A stretch of DNA of 64,000 nucleotides from assembly GCA_016165875.1 (NCBI GenBank), contig JABBOT010000004.1, positions 7,991,642 to 8,055,641 on the forward strand, written 5' to 3'. Of the stretch, positions 35,773 to 48,875 are shown piece by piece. A program made the translations under genes and the position numbers. Source of the DNA: Acanthopleura granulata (lineage: Eukaryota > Mollusca > Polyplacophora > Chitonida > Chitonidae). The notes under the pieces were generated by a model that saw only the letters and a list, made by a program, of their open reading frames with translations, did no database searches and was not told the DNA's origin. The first letter of the stretch is position 1. Each line of letters starts with the position of its first letter.

Positions 35773-36936
35773 TCAGTATCTCCAAGTTGTTACTTTCTCA
35801 TCATCTGTGTCATTTTGATCTCTGTATCGCCGGGCCGGTAAACGAAGATAGCGACACTTCTTTAGGGTTTCCGCACAGTTGTCTATATTTTTTTTCATAC
35901 CAATGTTGCCATCCCGCCTTGTCTCAGTTTGTCGCATTCCATACACCAAATTATGCAGTTGACTGATTCTTAAAGATTTTCTACCTAAGCTGCTTTCTCC
36001 CTGCGTTCGGTCGTATTTTCTTTCGCTTTTAACATCGGAGTTATCCCTGTCATTGTAAGATTCAGCCGTGTGATCAAGCCCAGGGTCAAATAAAACATTG
36101 AACATTTTGTCAATGGTCGTAGGTCCATAATCAACAAATACGTTGTTGTGAGTCGTCTTACTCCACGGTGATGGTGTTTGAACAACACTTCTGCACATTG
36201 ATTTATCTCCATCCTCATCTACATCAAATTCTCGAACTTTGTCATCGCTCTTGTGATAGTCATCTTTAGATTCTTCTGAAGGCAATGTAGAGGCCTCATC
36301 CGCTCTAACAACTGTCAGTTTCGTATCAGATCGTGTTGCCGCCACATTTGCCACGGGTGATGTCTCGCTCACCGTTGGTGATGTCGGTACGGGGTGAAGT
36401 GATGAAAGTTTCCCGCTTGTCGACAGCCCATCACGCGAAGGCTTTTCTATGCGTTCAGACGTGTTCTTCGTGGAGCTCTTGATCGAAGTTTTCATATTTT
36501 TTAGCAATTCTGCCCCATCTTTAGTAACTTTCACTTGTGATGTTGTCATCGATGACCGCCTCAAATCCGGAAGAGACGCAGCTCGGCTTTTGAGAATTTT
36601 TCTATAACTTTCTGTTGTGAATTGTGCGTTTTGACTTGAAGGACAGGGGTCACTCTTTCTTCTCACCTGAGTTGGAACCGTTGTAGGAGGGCGTCTTCCT
36701 TTATATGCATTAGTTTTCCCCATGTTTTCAACCCTGGATATCAAATGGCAATATCGTCTGCGAAATACTGCCTCTTGTCGCTGAATGCTGTGAATGGCGT
36801 AATCTTTTTCGACATTTATCCTAAGCATATCCTGAGCGAACTGTCGATTTGGGAGATCACGTTTCATGCATATTGCTGTAACCGCAGGCAGTCTCACCAC
36901 ACAGGTTTTCAGTCCCACCTCATGCATCTTGGCCAT
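35773..36936 (-). CDS. Intronless unknown gene, 387 aa
   Basis: One open frame, start ATGGCC at 36936 and stop at 35773. I do not recognise the family. Residues 1-75 look the most ordered, with a basic helical stretch VEKDYAIHSIQRQEAVFRRR (42-61). The middle (90-260) is Ser/Thr/Pro-rich and disordered-looking, with RRKS (92-95) and RRSS (126-129) kinase-type sites and an SLPDL stretch. Residues 222-246 are acidic and the C-terminus is basic. There is no signal peptide or membrane span. Like the 5816-6751 gene it is intronless and carries basophilic phosphosites, but I see no alignable domain between them. It could be a lineage-restricted gene or a retrocopy of a spliced one. Confidence 0.65.
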   Translation of the reverse strand: MAKMHEVGLKTCVVRLPAVTAICMKRDLPNRQFAQDMLRINVEKDYAIHSIQRQEAVFRRRYCHLISRVENMGKTNAYKGRRPPTTVPTQVRRKSDPCPSSQNAQFTTESYRKILKSRAASLPDLRRSSMTTSQVKVTKDGAELLKNMKTSIKSSTKNTSERIEKPSRDGLSTSGKLSSLHPVPTSPTVSETSPVANVAATRSDTKLTVVRADEASTLPSEESKDDYHKSDDKVREFDVDEDGDKSMCRSVVQTPSPWSKTTHNNVFVDYGPTTIDKMFNVLFDPGLDHTAESYNDRDNSDVKSERKYDRTQGESSLGRKSLRISQLHNLVYGMRQTETRRDGNIGMKKNIDNCAETLKKCRYLRLPARRYRDQNDTDDEKVTTWRY

Positions 36937-38368
36937 TCTAGGTCAACAATCTTAACGAATCTAGGAAATAACACTCAATGATTTCCTCTCATAAATATCT
37001 ATTCTGAAGACTGATTCCGTGATATACAAAATGGTGACCACGAAGTAACTTCATAAAGTAAAAGTGCAACGGTCGAACTTCCAATTGCACGATCACTTTC
37101 AACCGAAAGTACACTCCACAGCGATACTTGTGGTTGTGTTCCCGCAGGCGAATATATTTCGATAGACTACAACTAATTCACTTTCCATAACCAAAAGGTG
37201 TTAAGCTGGGGAACATGTCTTCACATGATCATTCTCAATTTAACTTGTGCTTAATCACCACATTACAGTGGCACAGAGACCGTATGTGATTAGTGAGTCT
37301 TCTCGTTAATCTTCGCTAACTAACAGTAATTCACTTCGCCCGGTTGGGCTCCTTTCAACAATGAGCCGTTAGGACGTTGACTCCAGGGGTAAACGTGAAC
37401 GTGGATACAAGCAGAAGCCTAACTGTCGCGGTGATATAGAGTAAAAGAATATTATTCTAGCAGATTAAAAATTGATCCTTTGGTCATATTATTAAAGCCT
37501 TACCTCGTGTCAAATTAAGCCTCTGCAAATTAAGTCTGTATATTCTACTCGAATGAAGCGTACGTATAGGCTATAATGGGTAGATTGAACCTATATGCTC
37601 ATAATATTCACGTGGTCACACAATATATATTGTACGAAGAATAAATGTTCATAATACAAATGACAACACTTATGCATTATTACAGGAGAAAGGCCAATAT
37701 GTGTACGAGAGAAAATGGAGAAAATCCAGCATACTAGATATACATATACAGACAAGCCGAACAGATTAGATCCGTCGTCGTTCCACTGAACATTTAATAA
37801 GGTGAAGCACAAGAATTTTTCATTGGTAAACCCAAGATAAGATTTCGTCTTCGCTAAGTATTTCGACATTAAAATTCTATTAAGAACTGGAATGTAAAAT
37901 ATAATGGGAAAATGATGTATTCATGTGTTTATTCTAAAACCAGATGATCAAAACCGCTAACTGGTTTAATCCGAAAATGGTGCCATAATTGCAACTTTAT
38001 ATCTTGTAAGGCGGTTGTGCTGAAAGTATTATTTTAGAAACTTAGAATGAAGTGGTGCGATGAAGTGACCTTCAAAACACTCGTCTCCGCGTTTGACGCA
38101 AATTGAAGATATCACATACAGATAGTATGGTCTCAATGCGCCACCATATAGTCGTCGTGAATAATACATGCAGTATGTTGTTGTCAAAGGAAGGTTAATT
38201 TACGAATCCATAATACAAATTATTATTTTTATCACATGAATTAAAGGTGAGTTGGAAACACCATCGCGGCCATATCTATAATCATCCTTTGTAGCCTGCT
38301 ACGAATGATATATTTTTTTACTATCTCGGTTGTTCTAAGACCATCAATACACCATCTTGTAAATGAGA

Positions 38369-38600
38369 GATTTATTTATTTGAGTGTTAGTCAAGGCATT
38401 CACATATACGACGGCGCCCAGCATTACGGTACAAGGAGACCGGCCAGTTGGAAACTCAAGACAATGCATCACCAGGGTGCTGCCAGGTCTCCCCAGGTAC
38501 TGTCAGAGAGCAAGCCGTAATGAGCTGAACCTGAACTGACATCAACAACACTGGTGATGGGTTGTCAAATCAGTCTGGTGCGCTATAGCACAACACAAGC
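38369..38600 (-). mobile_element. Divergent SINE family A copy
   Basis: A TTTATTTATTTGAGTGTTAG tail, then CATATACGACGGCGCCCAGC, the body, and further on TGGTGCGCTATAGCA in the head region. It is more diverged than the other copies but collinear. Confidence 0.5.
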
Positions 38601-39776
38601 CTGTGAATGAGAGAGGATGGAACTGTACTGACTTCATAGTCGACTCCTCATGATAGGAATCAAGGCAAAGGAAATTTCATTGAAATTCATTTATTATATA
38701 TTGTATTCGCTAACCACATCAACTGGAGTCAGAATTTTAATATCCGTGGTGGTTAATGTTTGGAAAAGTAATAATGTAGTGTGTAATAAATATGCTAAAT
38801 TAGGTAATATCCTTTAACAACCTACTGTTTTTGTTATAAACTTTGAAACATTTTTTACATTGTCGTCAACAAACGCCAAAACTGTTTAATCATTTTACAT
38901 TATATTTATGTTAATTAATACTATTAATTTCCACACCATTTGATAGTGTTAAATTCTTAAATGGCACCAGTAAAGCTATAGCAAGTGCGGCCTCTCATAC
39001 ATTTTTTTCAATCGTTTAGTCAGGCATACTATGATGAGGTCATACCTATATACATGCATGAGTGTCAACTTATTAAATTTTTTTTTAAGAAACTTATTAA
39101 AAACGGCGTTATTAGCTATGGCACTTTTACAATCAGTTATTTCAGAAGAACTGCAAATACTGTTATGAGAATAGACGAAAGTCAAAAAATTTAGAGTCGA
39201 AAAAACAAAAATACTGTAGTATAAGGTTTCCATGTTCAGGGGAGATAATCCCGATTATTCATTGCAGATCTATACATTAAATAACAAGATTCTGTTTTAA
39301 TATATTTGAAGCCTTACAGGTTTAGTTTCACAGCTACTGAAATGGTCAGATGAGTCTTAACTTGTAATTTTGACATTTTGTTGAGTAATTGTACTGATGG
39401 TGTCGATAGACGCTCACAACTGTATAGGTCTACGTACAGTGCCACATTAAAACTGGGACAAGTACATAAGTTATACTTGGGTAATGCTACAATAACTAGG
39501 AAATTCATGTTACAGCCAAAAATGTTCACTGCAACTCCTCTAAACCTAACAAGATGCATTATATTTCAAAAGTTTAACAAACAGCTAACATTTCATATAA
39601 ATCTTTGTTATATATGGCTAATTATATTGTCTTGAACATAGCTTGATAGACCCCTTTGGTACCATTTTCAGGCTGTTACAAACTTGAGTTTTGAAATTCA
39701 GGAAATGATCCTTGGCATAACATGCATAAAAAAAAATCTTTAAATCTTTAACTCTTTTAAGAGTATCACTAAAATT

Positions 39777-40216
39777 GATGTCAGTGGTATTAAAACACAG
39801 AGAAGCATAAAAAAATAATGACTCCTCCCTACCTATTGCCAAATTTTTCTGCTAGGCGGCTGCTTATATTTGAATAGTTGACCCCCTGAAAAGATGGCTG
39901 TGTTTTTTTGTCATTATTTTATGTTTTTAACTAAATTATCTCTTAAAAGTGTCGCAAGACATTTTATTACCTGTCAGTGATGTCACGTTTTTACACCTTC
40001 AATAAGAGTGTGAAAAAGAAATACAAGAAAGGAGCCGAACTTGCTCTTAATTTTCGGGCCATATGTGATGAATGAATCTTCTTCTATTGGCTTGCAGTTA
40101 GGAAGCAATCGTTAACTTAATGAGAGGATGTCAGTGGTGTTACAGCCAGTGGTGTTATATAGACAACAAAGAAGAGGTTATCACACCACAGACATAAATG
40201 TAATACCACTGACATC
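39777..40216. repeat. Recurrent GATGTCAGTGG(T/A)(G/A)TTA motif, with one hairpin
   Basis: The motif appears at about 39777-39793 (plus) and 40127-40143 (plus), and as GTAATACCACTGACATC on the complement at 40200-40216; the last two form a hairpin with a 56-base loop. These may be termini of a small transposon. Confidence 0.5.
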
Positions 40217-41726
40217 GTGGCATAAAATTAAGGATTGTTCCACAAATTTTCAGTATTACATTAACCTTTTGTAGTGATATTTGTATTTATTGGCATTTTT
40301 TAACTAGAGGTTAAAACAGTTGTACAAATAGCAAATGCATACAGAGACAACTACTGTACAATATATATGTGCTACAATGGGATTCACTGCCGAATCTATG
40401 TAGAATCTAGTCACTGGAACAGACATTCGTACACTACAATGGACCTTCTGGCTAAAAATTCATAAGACCAGCTTCCAAAACAACGTTTAAAACAAACCAC
40501 TAAAGAATTAAGGAAATATATAATGTAAAAAAGTAGGACGCATTCATGCAAGAGAAGCTGTCAATAGTTTTCAGTGGTGACAGATAAGCGCAAGGTATAA
40601 TCCCCCTATGGTGGAGAAAAATATTTCACAACAAATTCAGAAGGCTCTTGTTCATGGCTAGTTCTCAGGCTGAGCTATAAGAAAATTGTGTATGGTGTAG
40701 GCTGAAGCAAAAAATGTTTTCTTGGACATTTCCTAGAATTTTTCTTCAGTGAAAGCACATTTTCCATTCTGAAGAACAGAGGAAAAAACTATACTGGATG
40801 GTACTGCACTATCATTAAAAACCCAAAATTCATTGTTAGAATTTCCTTATGAGTTAGACTTCATCATAGAGTAAATGCTGCACATTTTCTTACTGTTATT
40901 TCACTTTAAATAAGACACAACTTACATTGTTTCAATATCCTCAGAATCTCAGTAAAATATTTTGTTCTAATAGTCTTTTCCCTGGTTCTGCAAAACAATT
41001 TAACATTTTAGGATCTGCAGACACGAAAGATGGAAACTTTCATCAATACAGAAAATTCAGGAAACATGATATGGTTCCTCATAATTTGATGTCTTGTTTT
41101 AGTCTTATTTAGTCACTAATAATATAACATTGACATGAGTTTTCACTTTTTTTCTGTGAACTTTGCACACACTTACACGTGGCTGTAGAGGGCCATTTGT
41201 ATCTGTTAGACATGTTCTTCTTCCCATTTTTCTTAACCATTCTTTGTTCAAATCCATGGGCATGACAGGTTAATTCCAACAGCCCTTTCTCCCTCTACTG
41301 AAGGAAATGATGTAATCTGTGTGTAACAGCACTCACATGCTTGGCGCATTAGGCTAACTTTCTGGCAACGTTCATATGAATGGCCAGTACAGATAGCTGT
41401 GAGCTGATTATATGCTTTGCACCACCTATATATAAAGAATTTTATGTTTTAAAATCGCGGCATTTATTGGCTTCTATAACTGAGTGGTACATGTAACTCC
41501 GAAATATCCTAGTTATTGCAGAATGATCTTGCTAGACACAATGAAGTTGGTGCTATCATCACACATAAAATTCTAAAAGGCATTGCAATTTAAACCATGG
41601 ATTAGGTGTAAAAGATGTAAACAATGAAACCTTGAAAATAATAAGACTGAATTAAGATAAAGAAAGAACACTGTTAAATACCTATAAATGTATCAAGCAG
41701 TAAGGGCAAGGTACGCGCCTTTGAAC

Positions 41727-41742
41727 GGGGCGTTTTGATTGG
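41727..41742 (+). promoter_or_regulatory. GC box plus inverted CCAAT upstream of TBPL1
   Basis: GGGGCG at 41727-41732 and GATTGG (complement of CCAATC) at 41737-41742, about 320 bases before the TBPL1 ATG, with no TATA box nearby. This arrangement is typical of housekeeping promoters; the link is inferred from position. Confidence 0.35.
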
Positions 41743-42063
41743 TAGAAACTGTCGGAAGTCGCATGGGCCAAAAAATGGAAGGAAACAGACGACGGGAAGT
41801 TTATGTGAAAGAATAATTTAATACTCCGTGACTTTGTACGGTCAATGGTGCTTCAAAATTACTTCAGAGCACAAAGCTGGAATAATGGACGTTGTGTTCA
41901 GTACAGCAGACTAAAGAGTTATTTTCCTCACCGAACGGGCTGAGTGCTGGCATCATTTCGCCATGGCAGCACATAGTTTGTAGCCGGGTTTGGAGGATTT
42001 GATTCCATAGTGTATGAATGCTGTCCTGGTGAAATTTGTCGTGGGAAGTAAAAGCAAGAGACC

Positions 42064-45000
42064 ATGGCAACTGTGTCGGCTCCTGCTGATAAGAACGCCG
42101 TCTATATCTTGACAGCTTCAGAACTTTCTGGTGCCAACGTGGAGATGGGTCAAAGCGACTGTGTGAACAAGAATGACGTGAATCAACAGTACGAACAACA
42201 ACAACAGGATGGCCAAGTAGCGGTGGTGTCAGAAACTGACTTAAGAGAACAAAACTCTGTCCCTGGGCATCCAGCAAACGCTATTGAAGCGACTGATGTG
42301 GGAAATAATGGAGAAGGCGAGGAACCAGTCATTGATATTGTAATAAACAATGTTGTCTCTAGCTTTAATACAAGATGTCATTTAAACCTGAAGAGAATAG
42401 CTATGGAAGGTGTTAACGTTGAGTATAAGCGACAGAATGGGGTACGTATATACACTGATACATTTGCAAGCCTCTTGTGTCTTTTCCCTGTACTAACTCA
42501 CATGCAAGGCCTCTGTGGCTGAGCAGTTAATGTGCTAGCGCAATACAGTGTTACCCAGGAGCCTCTCACCTATGTGGTGACTGTGAGTTCAAGCCCAGCT
42601 CAGGCTGGCTTCTTCTCTGGTCATATGTGGGAAGGTCTGCCAGCAGCTGTTGTAATGTGTTATTTTGAAATTCTGATCTTCATGACAACACTGAGTAAAA
42701 ATATTGCTGCAGATGTATAAACTCGAATTCAGGGGAACTGGGTATTATGCAGGTTACCAGTATTCAAAACATAAATTCATACATTTGATGGGACCTCTGT
42801 TTCAGAAGTGGTTAGTGCATGAGTGTGGTGTAATGACCCAGTGCTTCTCACTAATGCAGTTGCTGTGAGTTCAAGTCCCGTTCATGTTTGTGGATTTCCC
42901 CTGTGCTCTGCTGGGTTTTCTCCTGTCATAATTCTGGCCACTGTCATAATGTGAAATATTCTTGAGTATGATGTAAAACACCAATCAAATAAATAAATTA
43001 ATACATTCCAAGTTCTGATAGTTAATGTGGTTGAAAGACAGCGATTTAATTATCAGTAAAGGTAGTAAATTAAGACGAGAGCAAATGAGATTCAAACACA
43101 AAATGACATAGAAATGTGCAAAAAAGGTGAGTTGATGTGCCACTTGTGTTCATTGACTTTTAATTCAGATATCTGCAGCAAATTTTTTTATTGGGCCAAT
43201 AGCCTTAGTGTTGCAATGAATGTCAGAGTTTTAAAATAAAACACTTGAGTACATCTATGTGGACTATGCCAGCTACCTGCTAATGTTTCTTGGTTTCCTC
43301 AAGTCTGTGCAAGATTTTACCCGATCATAATGCTGGCCACGTTCACATAAATGATGAGTATGCCATAAAACACAAACAAAATAAATGTCTCTATGGCTCA
43401 CATGGTTAAAGCACTGCAACTGTCAGGCCCATGATCATCGATGTAGCATATTTGAATGCAGCTGTCCTTGTTTCAGGTGCGACTTAAAGCAGGGGTTTGC
43501 TGTTTACTTGAGGTACTGAGGTTTCCTTCACTGTTAAAGCTGCAGTCCTAGGAGGGAAAAATTGTTTAGCACTTGACCCGTTAATATACAGGCTCAATCC
43601 AGGTTCATGACCACATGTGATACATATTTAAATCTGTTTTAAATTTAGTGATCAAATGCAACAGTGTAATTGCTGCTTTATTTTTGTAAAGAATTTTCAT
43701 CAAGGTGACGGCCTCTGGGGTCTAGTGGTTAGGGTGTAGGCTCAAAATCGGAAGATCCTGGAACAATGCTAGGTCACGTCATACCAAGACCTCAAAAGTG
43801 GTACTTGTTGCTGCCTTGCTTGGCTCTCAGCACTTAGAGTTGTAGTAGGGCAAGCAAACAGAAATAGTCAGCCTGGTGTATGCTACAGTTTGGTGTGTCA
43901 TGATTGGTGTCTTCAGCATGATATTCCAGTGAAGGCAGCAGTTTTGCTGAGAAAGTTACCAGTATGTTTTGAACATTATAAAATTTTGTGGCCAGACTTT
44001 CCAATGAAGATGTTGTGTATCATAACATCTTGAAAGTACAACATTGTAAAATTGAACTGTATTGGAAGACCTACAATAATGAAAATCCTACAGTTCTCAC
44101 TGTGAAATAATTTAACCTGCACACAAAGCCCTTAAACAATTAGCTAGAGGTCATATGTGTTGAGCCAGCTTTAAGATGTTTGGCTCTATCTTTAGGCCTG
44201 GAATCAGGAGAGTAGGCTTATGATATCTGGCAAAGTGTGGTGGTTTCCTCACGAGTTATGATCCAGTTTTCTCAGCCTATAACATGAACCTGGTTATGAT
44301 CATATACGTAAAGTATATATGGAAAAACCCTAGCAATTATGTGTCCTTTCATTATAGTATGAAATATGAATGTGTGAAAGCAAATAAAACTTGTGCTAAA
44401 GACAGGTATTGTAATAATACATACAATATCTTTTTACAATTTAAGTGCTCTACATTTGTGTTTGTGCAGCATTCCTTTGTCTTGTCAGTGGTACTTTCTC
44501 ATTATTTAATAACACATTTAAAGGCCCTTGTTGTATTCACCTGATTTCAGTCCTGGTCTCTTTTTTTTTTCAGATGTTGAACATGAAAATTAGACGACCG
44601 TATACCACTGCAAGTATTTGGTCCTCAGGAAAGATTACATGCACTGGTGCAACTAGGTAACCACAAGCTTTTATATTAGTAGATGTTGGTAATGGTAAAC
44701 ATTTTAATTTTTTTTTAAATATCCAATGTATTTTCACCTCACACTTGATTATATTTTTCTCCAGTATATAGATTAGTACTGATTATTTCATTTGATTTGG
44801 TTATAATCCCATTAGGTTGATATTGTACAGTTGTCCTAATTTTCCTCATTTTCTGTTCACAGTGAAGATGAGGCTAAGACTGCAGCCAGACGTTTTGCGA
44901 GAATTTTACAAAGACTTGGCTTCAATGTGAAGTTCTGTAATTTTAGAGTAGTCAATGTTTTGGCAACATGCACTCTTCCCTTTGGCATTAAAATTACTAA

Positions 45001-47417
45001 TTTTTCCCGAGATAACCCTCAAAACGCAAGGTAAGTACATTGTGTTAAGAACCAAGGTCTCTTGAACAAAATGGTTTTCCCAAAATTAAAAACTGGTAAT
45101 CTTGGTGTCTGCTACGTTCAAATTAATACTCTGTATAAATTCAGTATTTATTTCCGTTTTAATTATTTTAAAAAATTGGCAAAAAGTAATGAAGATCATA
45201 TTGGGAGTCAGGACAAAATTGCCTTCCAGACAATGCATACTTTGTAAAAAATGTGATCTGTTCATTTCGGCATTTAAGGAATCAATTTACATATATGTAA
45301 ATAAGTTTTCCTATTAAATTATGACAGATTTAGTATTTAAGACCTGTGACGCTTGTTGGTCAGAGGTCACTAAGTATGATTGCCCTTGGCTCTTTGCAAG
45401 TATATTAGTTATGTCATAAATATCCATAAAACTACCCCATGCTGCAATGTTGATTTTAGCATAAAAGTAAATTCAACAGTCTTTTGTTCTGTTGAATATT
45501 ACATCGCTATGGATGTGTTTTATTTACCCCATGACCATGTTCTAAGGGTGGTTTATATTTACTGATTTGTGGAGCTCACTGGCCACCCTTAGCCGGAGGT
45601 CTGTTTGGACCTGATATCGGTATAATGCTTGTAAGGAGCTACCCACTGATTCTATTTGCTCTGCATGTGCACCTAAATTCTGAAAGCTGTAATATTGGCG
45701 CACATCTAGCCACAATCGCTACTTAATGTTACTGCACATTTCTTATGTAAATTTTATCCAAAGTTGAAAATATGCTCAGCTGGCAAAGTCTGCCATGTTT
45801 TTTAAATCTCTGTCAATGAGGCACACATGCTCAGCACAGCTTAACCTTTCTGTGACATCATATATTGAAATTTACATCCATACTAAACAAATCCACACCT
45901 TTAATAAAGTTGCATAAAGATCAACCACGGATGCGCGTGCACATAGAGCAACAACACCAGAAGGACAAGGATTGTCTTGGTGAACACAGTTTATCTCAGT
46001 TTTACCGGGTAAAAAAATCTGGTGCAAATCTTGGTTTACTTTGCACAGATGTTCGCAGCGCGGACTCCCTCTGTGCTAAGCTATTTTTAAATACCACTAT
46101 TTTAACCTGCATAGCTCCTTGGCGTGATCTGCACCTAACCCTATATTAAAGATCACAGCGTAGATCCTTGGCTATGTTTTATTGTGTATGTAAAACTGCT
46201 TGGTAATCAATTGAGCTACAACTGGGATCTTATTGGGAGCAATTTTAAAGGAAGTTTTAAAACTATACAGTTTGTGTTGTTGTGTAAGGTTAGAGAATCT
46301 GTGTGAAATCAAAGATAAATGGAAACGTTTAACTTAATCAGTAGCAATTCTTATTTAGTGATCTTAAATATTCAAATGCATAAACTCAAAGAACTTAAGT
46401 TTTGATTCACCCTGCAGCAGTTGTGGTTCATATAGATTTAGACCACAGGGCAAGGCAATGTGGTTTCCTCAATATATAAAGCAGAGTATTGACATGTGTT
46501 GTCGAAAAAAATTCTTTGATTTTTAGTGATTGTATTTATTTATTTATTACAGTTATGAGCCAGAATTGCATCCTGGTGTAACCTATAAAATAAAGTCCCC
46601 AAAGGCAACGCTGAAAATTTTCTCAACTGGCAGTATTACAGTAACAGGTGGGCATTACCATTCGGATCATATGTGTGCAGATGGACACTGCTGGCTTTTC
46701 TTTATTTATATTTTGGTGGAGGGATGGGAGTGGGGAGGTCAGAAAGCTATGCCATGCAGACAGACTTCATAGCAGACCCGTAAATTTAGTTATTTACAAT
46801 TTATTGTAATGCATTAATCCTTGGAAAATACGTAATTTATAGTTTGGTAGCTACATTATGAACATATTGTGGTTCACCATTGTGGTTATTGTGGCATAAT
46901 CTTTTACAATAAGGCTGATATATTGCCAACTTTTTCTATATATCAAGAGAAAGACTGATTTTACAGTCCTCCTATAAATTACATAGTGCCTTCTGGCTTG
47001 TCTGGGACCCTTTTTAGAAACTAGATGCAAGTTATTTCAAACGTATCTGTCATACTGCAGATACATTGCCATGGTAGTTACGTTTGATGTAGTGTTACAC
47101 CCTTTTGTAAAACGGGCCCCAGGATGGTCAATTTGCATTCTAATTTGATTTATTCATATCAGTGTGTTTTTCTTTTTCATTTTTCAGCCCCTTGTGTTGC
47201 TAATGTACAGGTAGCCATTGAGCACATTTTCCCATTAGTTTATGAGTATAAAAGTATGGAACTCCACAACAAGACAACAGCAAATGCAAACCTCACCAAA
47301 AAGCGTCCTGGTCTACATAACATACCTGTTGCATTTGAAGATTTGGAGACATATTATGATGGAGATGAGTACAGTGATTCAGAAGACAGTTTTGACAGTG
47401 AGGAGAGCCAGGATTGA
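42064..47417 (+). CDS. TBP-like protein 1 (TRF2/TLF), five exons
   Basis: Exons 42064-42441, 44574-44656, 44863-45030, 46553-46647 and 47188-47417 join in consistent phase to 317 residues. The two-lobed TBP core spans about 88-265. Diagnostic stretches are DIVINNVVSSFNTRCHLNLK, SIWSSGKITCTGATS, VNVLATCTLPF, SYEPELHPGVTYKIKS and IFSTGSITVT, all characteristic of TBPL1 rather than TBP; the phenylalanines TBP uses to kink the TATA box are replaced, as in the family. TBPL1 binds TFIIA and TFIIB and drives TATA-less promoters, notably in germ cells and embryos. Human TBPL1 is 186 residues, so this one carries about 90 extra N-terminal residues with a glutamine-rich patch (QQYEQQQQDGQ) and about 50 extra C-terminal residues ending in an acidic Asp/Glu/Ser tail. 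The start has good context (agaccATGG). Confidence 0.92.
42508..42655 (+). mobile_element. SINE family A, head and proximal body
   Basis: GGCCTCTGTGGCTGAGCAGT (A-box region), a CTGTGAGTTCAAGCCC B-box-like stretch and GGCTGGCTTC are on the plus strand; the tail is missing. It begins just after the first TBPL1 exon, in intron 1. Confidence 0.75.
42790..43003 (+). mobile_element. SINE family A, full-length
   Basis: It runs from GGGACCTCTGTTTCAGAAGT through GCTGTGAGTTCAAGTCCCG (B-box-like) to the CACCAATCAAATAAATAAAT tail. It is the best plus-strand copy in the window, in TBPL1 intron 1. Confidence 0.8.
43285..43470 (+). mobile_element. SINE tail followed by a second SINE head
   Basis: The tail half of one copy ends ACACAAACAAAATAAAT at about 43385. 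It is followed at once by a tRNA-like GTCTCTATGGCTCACATGGT head. Both are degenerate. TBPL1 intron 1. Confidence 0.5.
43706..43860 (+). mobile_element. tRNA-like SINE of another family
   Basis: CCTCTGGGGTCTAGTGGTTA resembles an A-box region and CGGAAGATCCTGGAACAATG a B-box region, but the body differs from family A. TBPL1 intron 1. Confidence 0.45.
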
Positions 47418-48875
47418 ACTTTCTCCATTGAAACTATAATCAGTTGCAGAAATGAGCATTCCAGTTGAGAACGTTCCTTGTGCTACCAGTGATAAACACT
47501 TTTCAGTCCATTTGTTTTGCATGCACAAATCGAAGCTGGGAGTGCAGAAAGATATGAATTTACACCACTGGCAATATTAAATCATTCATTTGTCTGCATG
47601 AGTGTTCTCCACACAACTACATGTGTGCCTATTGGCTCTGGGGTCAAAATTGCAAGCAAAATTGGCCAGTGTTAGTGCTCTTTTTTTTTCCAGTGGCTTG
47701 GTTAAATGGAAAGAGATTCCAGGCAAGCTGAATAGGACCTATGGTTTAATTTAAGTGCAATTTAAGGGGCTGATATCAAAAGGCCTAAGTATTGTGTACA
47801 TAGTCATCACCTGTTTTGAAGTAGTTCATAATTTGAGCTGCTGTTGTGTAGTGGTTTGGGTTATAAAAATTAATACAAGAGTTGATGATAACTAGATAAA
47901 TTAATGAAATGTGGACATACTCTGTTTTTCTCTCTCTTTTTGATGTTGTTTCTTGTCCAGTGTCAGAATCAGGGCTTATCTGTCATTTTAGTGTCTTGTA
48001 TATGTAAGTGCTTACACTAAGCTGCAGAACAGTCCATCTTTTCTTACTCTAGAAATGAAAGCAGGTGCCTGGTATATACCCTGGAGGGATTATGACAGCC
48101 TGTTGTAACAATTTTCATTTCTAAATTTCTTGAGGATTATCAATTATTTGCTCCAAGTGTACAACAGACTTTGATTGTGATGTATGATGCTATTACTCAC
48201 TGGACAGTTAAGCAGGATTAAACCATAAGTGACATATATTACTGTTCTGTACTGTCAGTATGGTATACATTGAGCTATTTCTTTTTTTTTTTTTTTCATG
48301 TCTTGAATTGTAATGAAGATGTATTGTCTGAAGTTAGGTCTTTCATTCAGTTTTGTGAATTAAGGCACACATTTTTTATGCCTATGGATAGCACATTCTC
48401 TAGAACTCACATTCATCCCCCTCAAAATACACCTTTCAGGTACAAATTGTGACTGACCAAGGTATGATACATGGAATTTTCTATAAAGAGCTCATGTTCG
48501 TCATATTTGCACCCTTTAGCAGTTGTTTCCTGTCCTTTATTTAATTGCACTTGAATGTTTTGTCCATTAATTGACTGGATATGTGTAGTTCCAGGGTTTC
48601 ATTGACCTTTGTGGTTTGATCCTGTAATATGTAGTACATTGTTTACATGGTAGAGGCACCTATTGCAATTTTGTGAAACCATATCTATTTAACGTTGCAC
48701 AGCTGGCCATGTTTTGATACTAGACTTAAGTTTTCATTTATGTGACAGGATACTGGGCGTTTTCAATTCAGAGCAGAACTGACACCAAGCTATGTTGAAA
48801 GTGATCTGAAGACTACACGTAGAATGTTTATGCTTCAGGCAGTGGTTCAACCTGCTCACATTTTGTATTGATTGA

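Larger units (their letters stand above)
36940..41700. other. Long gene-free stretch with SINE and dyad repeats
   Basis: No exon recognised. It contains a divergent SINE (38369-38600) and repeated GATGTCAGTGG motifs (39777-40216), listed separately. The hexamer-rich AT frames here are not called. Confidence 0.4.
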
